From Pelagadaptatus aseana (GTDB lineage Bacteria; Pseudomonadota; Gammaproteobacteria; Pseudomonadales; Cellvibrionaceae), in contig BAABNI010000004.1 in NCBI GenBank assembly GCA_040365065.1, forward strand, positions 62,001 through 126,000: DNA of 64,000 bases. The letters run 5' to 3'. The notes beneath the pieces were generated by a model. That model did not search any database and was not told the origin of the DNA. It saw nothing but the letters and a program-made list of their open reading frames with translations. Shown one piece after another: positions 1 through 8,270 of this stretch. The first letter of the stretch is position 1. Every line of letters starts with the position of its first letter. Position numbers and translations under genes: made by a program.

Positions 1-777
1 GCGCTCACCGATATCGAGATCGAACTGACGCGCCAGCTCATCCTGAGGACGAATACCGGCCGAGAACAGAATCATGTCGGTTTCCAGGAAGGAACCGTCG
101 GCAAAGTTCATGCGGTAGCGGCACTCTTCACCTTTAACAATTTCAGAAGTGGCTTTTTCGGTGTGAACATTAACGCCCAGATCTTCAATTTTGCGACGCA
201 GCAGCTTACCGCCGCCCTCATCCAATTGAACCGCCATCAGGCGCGGTGCAAATTCAACCACGTGAGTTTCAAGACCCGCTGCTTTCAACGCATTGGCTGC
301 TTCCAGACCCAACAGACCACCACCTACAACTACGCCCACTTTACTTTCGGCCGCTGAAGTATTGATCGCTTCCAGATCATCAATGGTGCGGTATACCAGG
401 CAGTGCTCCTGATCGTTACCGGGGATAGGAGGCACAAACGGGAAAGAACCGGTCGCCAGAACCAACTTGTCATAGGCCAGTTTTTCACCGCTGGCAGTCA
501 CAACAAATTTTTCTGCTTTGTTGATCTCCACCACCTTGTCACTCAGACGATAGGCAACGTTTTTCTCTTGGTATTCAGCTTCGGTGGTCAACGCCAGATC
601 CTCAGCCGTAGCACCTGAAAAATAGCTGCTCAATTGAACCCGGTCATAAGCCAGTCTGGACTCTTCGGAACAGGTGACGATTTCGTAGTCCTTGCCCTCA
701 CCAAGCTCTACCAGGTTGTCGATGAACTTATGGCCCACCATTCCGTTTCCGACGACAACAATGCGTTGCTTGCTCAT
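1..777 (-). CDS. nirB: Nitrite reductase [NAD(P)H] large subunit, N-terminal part (runs off the window)
   Basis: Assimilatory nitrite reductase reduces nitrite to ammonium in the cytoplasm with NAD(P)H, FAD, an Fe-S cluster and siroheme. Only the first 259 residues are in the window; the rest lies to the left. The protein opens MSKQRIVVVGNGMVGHKF, the Rossmann FAD-binding start typical of NirB, and the visible end carries LFSAGIRPQDELAR, the conserved pyridine nucleotide-disulfide oxidoreductase motif. The start has a clear ribosome site (GAGAGGA, 6 nt before ATG). It lies 67 bp downstream of cobA in the same direction, so the two are probably one transcript from the sigma-54 promoter before cobA. 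The siroheme domain cannot be checked here. Confidence 0.93.
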   Translation of the reverse strand, partial: MSKQRIVVVGNGMVGHKFIDNLVELGEGKDYEIVTCSEESRLAYDRVQLSSYFSGATAEDLALTTEAEYQEKNVAYRLSDKVVEINKAEKFVVTASGEKLAYDKLVLATGSFPFVPPIPGNDQEHCLVYRTIDDLEAINTSAAESKVGVVVGGGLLGLEAANALKAAGLETHVVEFAPRLMAVQLDEGGGKLLRRKIEDLGVNVHTEKATSEIVKGEECRYRMNFADGSFLETDMILFSAGIRPQDELARQFDLDIGER

Positions 778-844
778 AATTTATCCTCTCGATAGAAAGC
801 GTTAAAAGTTGATAGTTGTAGTTATTTCATTGCAGCCTGCGGCA

Positions 845-1693
845 TTACGCCGAAAGCTGTTGCAGTTCCGATTCACTCATAGAGGAGAACCACTGCAGTT
901 GTTCAGATAATTTGACCGTCTCGCCGACCACAATCAGCGCCGGGGACTGGATATTCTCGGATTCCACCAGAGCTTCCATCTGCTCAACGGTGCCGATAAT
1001 GTTGCGCTGCTGGGAACAGCAACCGTTTTCAATAAACGCCATCGGGGTATCAGCACTCAGGCCATTGGCCATCAGCTGTTCACTGATCATGCCGGCCTTG
1101 CTCAGCCCCATGTAAAACACCAGAGTGTGATTCAGGCCAGCCAGTGCAGACCAACTGATATTGAGGTCTTTCTCGGCGTGTGCCGTAACAAAGGTGCAAC
1201 CCTGTGACAGACCGCGGTGGGTCAAAGGGATACCTGCGTAAGTAGTACAACCGGAAGCCGCGGTAATCCCTGGAACCAGTTCTACTTCGATACCGGCTGC
1301 TTTCAAGCGCAACATCTCTTCGCTGCCACGGCCAAAGATCAGAGAGTCGCCACCTTTCAAACGGCAGACGTTCAAACCCTGACGCGCCTTGCTGACCAAC
1401 AACTCATTCAACTGATCCTGTGGAATGCTATGGCGATCCTTCACCTTGCCCACATAAATAGCCGGCGTAGAAGCCGGGAACAGCGCACGGATGTCTTCAC
1501 TCACCAGGCGATCAAACAGAATAAGGTCCGCTTGCTGAATACTGCGAAGCGCCTTGACCGTCAGCAAATCCGCATCACCCGGACCGGCACCAACCAGACT
1601 GACCGTCCCTGGTCTACTGGCTATCGGAGAGGAACCGGTATTGAAGTGAAGCACTTCAGAAAAAGGCTTGTTGCTGGACTTGTCTGTAGACAT
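845..1693 (-). CDS. cobA: Uroporphyrinogen-III C-methyltransferase (SUMT)
   Basis: Methylates uroporphyrinogen III twice with SAM to give precorrin-2, the branch point to siroheme, the nitrite reductase cofactor. The family signature VGAGPGDADLLTVKA, the SAM-loop motif RLKGGDSLIFGRG and the VPGITAASG motif are all visible. This is a stand-alone SUMT, not a CysG fusion. I chose ATG at 1693, which follows GGTGAG; an in-frame TTG at 1711 is possible but lies only about 12 nt from the predicted transcription start and has no ribosome site. It is followed by nirB and is divergent from nasA, so siroheme supply is tied to nitrate use. Confidence 0.93.
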   Translation of the reverse strand: MSTDKSSNKPFSEVLHFNTGSSPIASRPGTVSLVGAGPGDADLLTVKALRSIQQADLILFDRLVSEDIRALFPASTPAIYVGKVKDRHSIPQDQLNELLVSKARQGLNVCRLKGGDSLIFGRGSEEMLRLKAAGIEVELVPGITAASGCTTYAGIPLTHRGLSQGCTFVTAHAEKDLNISWSALAGLNHTLVFYMGLSKAGMISEQLMANGLSADTPMAFIENGCCSQQRNIIGTVEQMEALVESENIQSPALIVVGETVKLSEQLQWFSSMSESELQQLSA

Positions 1694-1734
1694 AAGGCTC
1701 ACCGCACTCAAAAATTCAATCTACAAGCCTTACA

Positions 1735-1749
1735 GCAAAGACAGTGCCA
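1735..1749 (-). promoter_or_regulatory. Sigma-54 promoter for cobA-nirB
   Basis: On the minus strand the site reads TGGCACTGTCTTTGC, matching the sigma-54 (RpoN) consensus TGGCAC-N5-TTGC with the required 10 bp between GG and GC. Transcription would start near 1723, about 30 nt before the chosen cobA ATG. Sigma-54 promoters need an enhancer-bound activator, and two NtrC-type sites lie upstream. Confidence 0.82.
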
Positions 1750-1868
1750 GCAACAAAAAAACCAACAAAATAAATTTATAAACCCTTATATTTCAAACAG
1801 TTAAAGAGAAAGCAAAACAATACATCAAGAATAAAAAAAGCCTGACCTGGACAAATGCACCAAATCAA

Positions 1869-1885
1869 AGCACCACAACGGTGCA
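1869..1885. promoter_or_regulatory. NtrC-type enhancer site 1
   Basis: AGCACCACAACGGTGCA is a 17-bp dyad close to the NtrC consensus TGCACCA-N3-TGGTGCA. It lies about 150 bp upstream of the cobA start and about 195 bp upstream of the nasA start. These are normal enhancer distances, so one site could serve both directions. Confidence 0.72.
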
Positions 1886-1934
1886 CAAAATCAAATTAAT
1901 CACCAAAATAACACAATAGATTTAAATACCTATA

Positions 1935-1951
1935 CGCACCAATCTGGTGCT
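1935..1951. promoter_or_regulatory. NtrC-type enhancer site 2
   Basis: CGCACCAATCTGGTGCT is a 17-bp dyad with both inner half-sites (GCACCA and TGGTGC) intact relative to the NtrC consensus. Its centre is 66 bp, about six helical turns, from site 1, which would let two dimers oligomerise on one DNA face. It sits about 130 bp upstream of the nasA sigma-54 start. Confidence 0.75.
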
Positions 1952-2045
1952 ATAAGTGGCATCAGAACCAAATAAAATTAATTTATTGTTAAAATTCAGT
2001 AAGTTATAGGCGTAAAACGAACACAAACCAGCCTCTTAACATTCA

Positions 2046-2062
2046 TTGGCGCACTAATTGCT
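2046..2062 (+). promoter_or_regulatory. Sigma-54 promoter for nasA
   Basis: TTGGCGCACTAATTGCT has GG and GC separated by exactly 10 bp, the -24/-12 pattern of RpoN promoters. The start would be near 2073, giving an 80-nt leader before the GTG at 2153. The rest of 1712-2128 is AT-rich and holds no gene. Confidence 0.75.
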
Positions 2063-2152
2063 CTATCCAGCCCTAATCAGATACAAACGCACCGACCTCT
2101 ACCTTCTCTATAAGAGAAACAACATCAGGTGCAAACAGATGGAGTTAGTAAC

Positions 2153-4849
2153 GTGCCAACAGAAAGTTCTTCAGCCTGGACCAAAACCACCTGCGCCTAC
2201 TGCGGGGTAGGCTGTGGTGTGGAAGCCAAGCCAAACAGTAAAGGCCAGCTGGATATCAGGGGCGACAAGGATCACCCTGCCAATTATGGTCGCCTCTGTT
2301 CCAAGGGCTTGGCTTTGGGAGAGACTGTGACCCACGAAGGGCGTCTGCTTTACCCACGCATTGGCGGCGTACGCACCGACTGGAACTCCGCACTGGACCA
2401 TGTGGCCAAGAGCTTTGCCGACACCATCGCCGAGCATGGCCCCGACTCAGTCGCCTTTTATGTGTCTGGTCAAATCCTTACCGAGGACTACTACGTTGCC
2501 AATAAACTGATGAAAGGCTTTATCGGCAGCGGCAACATCGACACCAACTCGCGCCTGTGCATGTCGTCTACCGTAGCAGGGCATCAACGGGCCTTTGGTA
2601 CCGATACCGTACCCGGCTGCTACACCGATCTGGAGCAGGCGGACATGGTGGTCATTACCGGTTCCAATATGGCCTGGTGTCACCCGGTTCTGTATCAGCG
2701 ACTCAAAGCCGCCAAATTGCAGCGCCCCAATCTGTTCGTCGTCTCCATTGACCCTCGGGTAACCGATACCTGCGAAATTGCCGATCTGCATCTGCCCATC
2801 AATCCCGGCAGTGACGTGGTGCTGTTCAATGGTCTGCTGAACTATCTGGCCAGTAACGGCAACCTCAATCAGGCATTCATCGACAACCACACAGAACACT
2901 TTGACCAGACTCTGGCGCAGGCTCGTCAGGATCTGGAAAATGTGGGTGACCTGCACAAGGTTCTGGGGATTCAAGAGTCTGACCTGCATCGCTTTTATCA
3001 GCGCTTTGCCCAGACCGAGAAAGTGGTCACGCTGTTTTCCCAGGGGGTTAACCAATCAACCTGCGGCTCGGACAAGGTCAACAGCATCCTCAACTGCCAT
3101 CTGGCTACCGGTCGCATTGGCAACCCAGGCTCTGGCCCATTTTCTTTGACCGGCCAACCCAATGCCATGGGCGGTCGCGAGGTGGGAGGACTGGCCAGTA
3201 CTCTGGCGGTGCACATCCCCTTTGGCAACGACCGTGGTCATCAGCTGGTCAGCGAATTCTGGGAAACCGATCAACTGGCCGCCAAGCCGGGCCTCAAAGC
3301 CGTAGATCTGTTCGACGCCATTGACGAAGGCAAAGTAAAAGCCATCTGGATTATGGCCACCAACCCGGTGGTCAGCCTGCCCGATGCCGACAAAATCAAG
3401 CGCGCTTTGAAAAAGTGCCCCATGGTTGTGGTTTCCGACTGCATTGCCGACACCGACACCACCCGCTGTGCCGATGTTCTGCTACCGGCTCAGGGCTGGA
3501 GCGAAAAGTCCGGTACAGTAACCAATTCCGAGCGCAGGATTTCTCGCCAGCGACGTTTACTGCCATCCCCCGGAGAAGCCAGGCCCGACTGGTGGATCAT
3601 CAGTGAAGTGGGCAAACGCATGGGTTTTGCAAAAGCCTTTGACTACCTTCACGAAGGTGAAGTATTCCGTGAATACGCACTGATGACCCAATTGGGCAAC
3701 CTCGATGGCTCTAGCCGTGATCTGGATCTCAGTGGTTTAACCACCATCAGCGACAGCGAATACGCCAACCTGCAGCCTCAGCAATGGCCACTGCGCCAAC
3801 CCGATGAAAAAATTGAGCATAAGCGTCTGTTCAGCGACGGCCGCTTCTTTACGCCTTCGGGCAAAGCGCAGTTTATCGGCGTCAGCTATCAGGCACCGGC
3901 GACCCAAACCTCAACCGATCTGCCTCTGAGTCTTAACAGCGGCCGAATTCGCGACCAGTGGCACACCATGACCCGAACAGGTCTGTCTGCCAGACTTGGC
4001 GCTCACCTGCCCGAGCCCTACGTCTCAGTTCACCCGGACGATGCCGAGAAGTATCAACTTCAGGATGGCCGGATTGCCCGCATGTATAACCAGTGGGGCA
4101 GCGCCCAGATCCGGGTTAACATCACCCCGCGTATGACACCGGGGCAATTATTTATGCCCATCCACTGGACCGGTGTTGTCTCCAGCGCCGGCCGCGTCTG
4201 TACTTTGGTCAGCCCGGATACCGACAAGGTATCGGGGCAACCGGAATTCAAGTTCACCCCCGCTGCAATTGAAGCCTGGCAATACAGCAGCGAAGCCCTG
4301 TTTATCTCGCCAACACCGATCGACACCAGCAATCTGGACTATTGGGTACGCCAGAAGATCACCGGCGGCTACCTCTACCGCATCGCCAGCCAACTGACGC
4401 CGGCCAAACTGTCGCACAGTCTGGGCCAGATAGTGGCGGCACAAAATATGACCGGTCAGGAGATACAGTTCAGCAGTCCCGAACAGGGCCAGTACCGCTA
4501 CGCCCTAATGCAAAAGGATCACATTGAGGTCTCCTACATCGTGGCCAGCGATCTGCAAAACAGCGACTTTGACTGGGTCCAAAGCCTGTTGGATGGCGCC
4601 GTAGACACCACCGTACAGAGCTCGATTCTCAGCGGTATTGCCGAAGGCCGCCTGGCTTCAGGCCGGACTGTTTGCGCCTGCAAACAGGTGGGCAAGAACA
4701 CCATTTGCCAGAGCATTCGCGACCATGACCTGAGCACCGTAGAAGGCATCAGCGAACATACCAGTGCCGGCACAGGCTGCGGCAGCTGTGTTCCCGAATT
4801 ACAGAGTATTCTGGACGAAGAGTTGATTAACCTGGGCACCGCGCTATAA
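2153..4849 (+). CDS. nasA: Assimilatory nitrate reductase catalytic subunit
   Basis: Cytoplasmic molybdoenzyme that reduces nitrate to nitrite, the substrate of NirB. The 898-residue protein begins with a [4Fe-4S] domain (TCAYCGVGCG with C14, C17 and C21, and the fourth ligand C49 in GRLCSKG), followed by the bis-MGD molybdopterin domains. It ends with a BFD-like [2Fe-2S] domain (C841, C843, C876, C879), typical of NasA that takes electrons from a flavoprotein. I chose GTG 2153 because GGAG lies 8 nt upstream; an in-frame GTG at 2129 would add eight residues. No TAT signal is seen, which fits the cytoplasm. The gene is transcribed away from cobA-nirB and depends on the Moco genes at 27770-38313. 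Confidence 0.95.
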   Translation: MPTESSSAWTKTTCAYCGVGCGVEAKPNSKGQLDIRGDKDHPANYGRLCSKGLALGETVTHEGRLLYPRIGGVRTDWNSALDHVAKSFADTIAEHGPDSVAFYVSGQILTEDYYVANKLMKGFIGSGNIDTNSRLCMSSTVAGHQRAFGTDTVPGCYTDLEQADMVVITGSNMAWCHPVLYQRLKAAKLQRPNLFVVSIDPRVTDTCEIADLHLPINPGSDVVLFNGLLNYLASNGNLNQAFIDNHTEHFDQTLAQARQDLENVGDLHKVLGIQESDLHRFYQRFAQTEKVVTLFSQGVNQSTCGSDKVNSILNCHLATGRIGNPGSGPFSLTGQPNAMGGREVGGLASTLAVHIPFGNDRGHQLVSEFWETDQLAAKPGLKAVDLFDAIDEGKVKAIWIMATNPVVSLPDADKIKRALKKCPMVVVSDCIADTDTTRCADVLLPAQGWSEKSGTVTNSERRISRQRRLLPSPGEARPDWWIISEVGKRMGFAKAFDYLHEGEVFREYALMTQLGNLDGSSRDLDLSGLTTISDSEYANLQPQQWPLRQPDEKIEHKRLFSDGRFFTPSGKAQFIGVSYQAPATQTSTDLPLSLNSGRIRDQWHTMTRTGLSARLGAHLPEPYVSVHPDDAEKYQLQDGRIARMYNQWGSAQIRVNITPRMTPGQLFMPIHWTGVVSSAGRVCTLVSPDTDKVSGQPEFKFTPAAIEAWQYSSEALFISPTPIDTSNLDYWVRQKITGGYLYRIASQLTPAKLSHSLGQIVAAQNMTGQEIQFSSPEQGQYRYALMQKDHIEVSYIVASDLQNSDFDWVQSLLDGAVDTTVQSSILSGIAEGRLASGRTVCACKQVGKNTICQSIRDHDLSTVEGISEHTSAGTGCGSCVPELQSILDEELINLGTAL

Positions 4850-4886
4850 CCTTACGCGCTGAATCAATCCGCTGTAAGGAATTACC

Positions 4887-5180
4887 ATGAGCACCGACAC
4901 CCAAACCGAACTGGAAGCCGCTGCGTTTCGCCGCCTCGTGGCCCATCTGGACAAACGCAAAGACGTGCAGAACATCGACCTGATGATTCTCGCGGGCTTT
5001 TGCCGCAACTGCCTGTCCAAGTGGTATCTGGCCGAAGCCGAAGAGCGTGGTGTCGACATGGATTATGACCGTGCCCGCGAAGTGGTCTATGGCATGCCCT
5101 ACGATGAGTGGAAAGATAAGTACCAGCTGCCTGCCACGCCAGAGCAAATGGCGGCCTTTGAAGCCACCCAGAAGAAGTAG
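4887..5180 (+). CDS. DUF1244 family protein
   Basis: A 97-residue protein matching the small DUF1244 family, found widely in proteobacteria and with no assigned reaction. Conserved features visible are the central FCRNCLSKWY segment and the GVDMDYDRAREVVYGM segment. Predicted soluble and mostly helical, with no signal peptide. AAGGA lies 6 nt before the ATG. It starts 37 bp after nasA and is followed 5 bp later by the MOSC gene, so it may be cotranscribed with both, but a link to nitrate use is only inference. Confidence 0.85.
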   Translation: MSTDTQTELEAAAFRRLVAHLDKRKDVQNIDLMILAGFCRNCLSKWYLAEAEERGVDMDYDRAREVVYGMPYDEWKDKYQLPATPEQMAAFEATQKK

Positions 5181-5185
5181 ATGAT

Positions 5186-6007
5186 TTGATCAACCTGAGA
5201 CAGCTTTGGGTTTACCCGGTCAAATCCCTGCGCGGCATTGAGTTAGACCAGAGCCTGATTGGCTCCCAGGGTTTGGCTTATGATCGCCAGTGGATGCTGG
5301 TCATGCCCAATGGCCGCTTTGTCACGCAACGCCAGTTGCCACAGATGGCCCTGATCAATACCGCGTTGGACGATCACAACCTGACCCTGAGTTGTGACGG
5401 CCATGGATCGGTTGATATCCCACTGCATCACCCAGCCGGTTGCGACATTACCGCCACAGTCTGGCGCGATACGGTCGCGGTACAGGAGGCCAGTGAAGAG
5501 GCCTCGCGCTGGCTAACCCGAACACTGAATGCCCCACAACCACTGCGGCTGGTGCGCATGGCACCGGCTCACCAGCGCCAGCACATCAACCCCGAGCGTT
5601 TTGGGCCAGATCACCACACCCTGTTCGCCGATGCCGCCCCCTTCCTGATTGCCAATCTGGCGTCACTGCAGGAACTCAATCGACACTTGCAAGCCAAAGG
5701 TCAGGCGGCAGTTGATATCCGCCGCTTCCGTCCCAACCTTGTGATTGACGGCTTGCCGGCTTTTGCCGAGCACAGCATGAAACAATTAACTCTGGGTGAG
5801 TTTCAATTCACAATGGTGGATCACTGCGAGCGCTGCATTATCACCACCATCGACCCGGATACCGCAACAAAAGATCCTGCAATGGCAACCTACAAACACC
5901 TCGCCGAGATCAACCCCATGCCGGATAATCCCAAGGCACCGGCTTTTGGCGTCAATGCCACTCTGGGTTCATCAGCCAAAACCCTGATCCAAACCGTTAA
6001 CGGTTAG
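5186..6007 (+). CDS. MOSC domain protein, YcbX/mARC-like
   Basis: The 273-residue protein has an N-terminal MOSC-associated beta-barrel (VYPVKSLRGIELDQ near the start, then AYDRQWMLV) and a C-terminal MOSC domain with FRPNLVIDG and CERCIITTIDP. The Cys in the latter is the expected molybdenum ligand position in the YcbX/mARC family, which reduces N-hydroxylated compounds with Moco. The C-terminal ferredoxin domain of E. coli YcbX is absent, so it would need a partner for electrons. Start is TTG 5186, 5 bp after the DUF1244 stop; the ATG at 5181 is out of frame and stops at once. The end overlaps the convergent lyase gene by 11 bp. Confidence 0.88.
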   Translation: MINLRQLWVYPVKSLRGIELDQSLIGSQGLAYDRQWMLVMPNGRFVTQRQLPQMALINTALDDHNLTLSCDGHGSVDIPLHHPAGCDITATVWRDTVAVQEASEEASRWLTRTLNAPQPLRLVRMAPAHQRQHINPERFGPDHHTLFADAAPFLIANLASLQELNRHLQAKGQAAVDIRRFRPNLVIDGLPAFAEHSMKQLTLGEFQFTMVDHCERCIITTIDPDTATKDPAMATYKHLAEINPMPDNPKAPAFGVNATLGSSAKTLIQTVNG

Positions 6008-6887
6008 CGATGGCCTCGGCGATGGCCAGCGTTCTCTCGGCCTCGTCTACGTGCAGGTTCTCCACCAGCTTACCGTCCAGTACAGCAACCCCTTTGCCCT
6101 CGGCCAAAGCTTCCTGCCACACTTGAAGAATACGACGGGATTTGTCGACATCGGCTGCACTCGGGCCAAATACCCGATTGGCATCGACCAGTTGCGCCGG
6201 ATGAATCAGTGACTTGCCATCAAACCCCAGATCCCGCCCCTGCTGACAAATGCGGGCAAAGCCATCACTGTCTTTGATATCCAGATAAACGCCATCAATG
6301 ATATCCACATGGTGGCAGCGGGCAGCCAGCACACACTGACTCAGCGCACCAATAAAACCAATGCGATCAGGAGTGTGGGGAATACGCATCTCCTTCGACA
6401 GATCCGATGTTCCCATCACGATGGCCGTCAAATTCGGGTGCGCTGCCGCAATGGCCTGAGCATTGGCCACGCCCAGTGGCGTTTCAATCATGGGCCACAG
6501 CGCCAGGGCCTGATTGCCCTGCTGGGCGATCAGTTCGGCCACGGCCAGAACCTGCTCGGCGGTCTCAACCTTGGGCAGACACACACCATCAAACGCCACA
6601 CCGGCCTGTAACAACGCCAGCAAATCGTCTTTACCCCAGGGGGTTTGCAAACTGTTGATGCGAACGATCAATTCGCGGTTGCCGTAGCCGCCCTGCTTCA
6701 GGGTCGCAATGACCTGTTCACGGGCAGCGGCTTTCATATCCGGGGCAACGGCGTCTTCCAGATCAAAGATCACCGCGTCCGCATCAAGCCCCCGCGCCTT
6801 ATCCATGGCCCGGGCGTTGGCCCCCGGCATGTACAACACAGAGCGACGTGGGCGAAGGGTGGAATTACTGGCGGGGGTTGAAGTCAT
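5997..6887 (-). CDS. HpcH/HpaI aldolase / citrate lyase beta-like (CitE) CoA ester lyase
   Basis: A 296-residue TIM-barrel protein of the CitE/malyl-CoA lyase superfamily. Visible motifs are RRSVLYMPGANARAM at the start, the metal/substrate motif DLEDAVAPD, the RIN motif, LPKVE and the second Glu in MIETPLG. Members cleave or form (S)-citramalyl-, malyl- or related CoA esters in carbon metabolism; which one cannot be told. No citrate lyase alpha or gamma subunit is adjacent, so it is probably a stand-alone CoA-ester lyase. It is separated from the upstream diiron gene by a hairpin repeat. Confidence 0.88.
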   Translation of the reverse strand: MTSTPASNSTLRPRRSVLYMPGANARAMDKARGLDADAVIFDLEDAVAPDMKAAAREQVIATLKQGGYGNRELIVRINSLQTPWGKDDLLALLQAGVAFDGVCLPKVETAEQVLAVAELIAQQGNQALALWPMIETPLGVANAQAIAAAHPNLTAIVMGTSDLSKEMRIPHTPDRIGFIGALSQCVLAARCHHVDIIDGVYLDIKDSDGFARICQQGRDLGFDGKSLIHPAQLVDANRVFGPSAADVDKSRRILQVWQEALAEGKGVAVLDGKLVENLHVDEAERTLAIAEAIANR

Positions 6888-6946
6888 TTTGTCGCTCCGT
6901 AAATTTTACGGGCGACAAAATACCACAACAAATTCAAAGAGAATAA

Positions 6947-6998
6947 TGTCATATCGAGCGCGAAGCGGAGAGATCCCCCGCTCCGCGTCGGGATGACA
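6947..6998. repeat. Imperfect inverted repeat, dispersed family copy 1
   Basis: A 52-bp element bounded by TGTCAT and ATGACA whose two halves pair imperfectly (outer GTCAT...ATGAC, inner GCGAAGCGG against CCGCTCCGC). Related GTCATNCNGA-type sequences occur at 35315-35372 and 43539-43616. It lies directly after the stop of the diiron gene and could act as a transcript-end hairpin. Confidence 0.7.
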
Positions 6999-7001
6999 GG
7001 A

Positions 7002-8109
7002 TTAACCGTAGAGCGGCTTGCTTAATTCAGCCCAATCGATATCACCATCATCGGGCATGTCCTCGTACTCCAGAATTCCCAGGGCTTCAAACTTCGGGCG
7101 AATGCGCTCGGTCAGCAAACCAATCCTGCGCAAGTTGGGAATCACTCGTTGAAACAGCAGTTTGCGAAAATGCTCCAGCGCACCGCCATCGAGAAACACC
7201 TGCCGCGCCTCCTCAATATCCCAGCCAAAGTTTCTGAATACGTCGGTGGGCACCAGACGCTCACGACTGACCAGACAGGCCTGATAGGCGAATTCTGCGC
7301 GGGCTTCCTTTTCCTCATCAGAGAGCATTTTCACGTACTCCGATAGGTAGTGGATACCAAACGCCACATGGCGAGCTTCATCACGAATAATCAGCTCCAG
7401 CATATCCTTTTTAAAACCACCTTCCTGAGCGTATTCCTTACTGGTGGTAAAGGCCGCCAACGCCAGCCCCTCAATCACCACCTGCATACCGATAAACTTC
7501 AGATCCCAGCGCTCGTCACTGAGAATCTTATCGATGATGTCTTTCAACGCACCGTCAATCGGATAAATAATCCCCGCCTTCTTCTGCAGGTAGCGATTGA
7601 AAGTTTCTACATGACGCGCCTCATCGAATGTCTGCGATGCCGCATAGAGTTTGGCATTGTAGGTTGGCGCACAGGAAACCAATTGCGAAGCCACCAGCAG
7701 CGCCCCCTGCTCACCGTGCAAAAACTGTGAATCGGTCCAGGCATCCATGTGCGCCAGAAAACGGTCCTGCTCTTCGGTGCTCATTGAAAGGAAGGGCTGA
7801 TACTCGGAAAAGCCACTGATAAATATACGAACGTCCCGATCTGCCAGACCGATGGGTTTATCCCAGTCCAGATCCGTATCCGCATTCCAGTTCAACTCTT
7901 TACCCAGTTTATACAGCTGCAGGATTCGATCTTCCTGCAATTGATAATCCCAGTTGAAGCTGCCTGTTAAGGGGGGTGTGAAAGATCTCAGCCACCTCAT
8001 TGACCGCCGTTTCCGTCAGATCAATATCCATGTGGTCTACCACAATGTTCTCGGCTTCCTGAAAAAAACGAACGTCCCTTGGGGATTGGGCCACGAATTG
8101 CGCAGTCAT
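7002..8109 (-). CDS. Ferritin-like diiron oxygenase/R2-like protein, apparent frameshift
   Basis: The main frame (7002-8000) encodes a helical diiron protein with the paired motif set Glu (HGEQGALL), DEARHVE, Glu (VVIEGLAL) and DEARHVAFG. This is the E/ExxH...E/ExxH pattern of ribonucleotide-reductase-R2-like and AurF-like oxygenases. The true N-terminus lies in another frame: ATG 8109 has a good ribosome site (AAGGAGAG) and encodes MTAQFVAQSPRDVRFFQ through EIFHTP, which joins the main frame at LTGSFNWDYQ. The frames meet at a run of six C on the minus strand (7971-7976); one C fewer would give a single protein of about 368 aa. This may be a sequencing error, a phase-variable tract or a real lesion. 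An AraC regulator is divergent. Confidence 0.8.
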
Positions 8110-8270
8110 AAAACTCTCCTTATTGATTTAGTTATGAAAGAGTCAGGTTTCACGACTACAAGTTTTGCTTGCCAACATCCTCTTCACAAGGTTATCTTTA
8201 TCCAAATAAAAGTCATATATGGCCAGCTTGCTCAGGCACATAACGAAATACAATAAATATTAAAAGAGAC

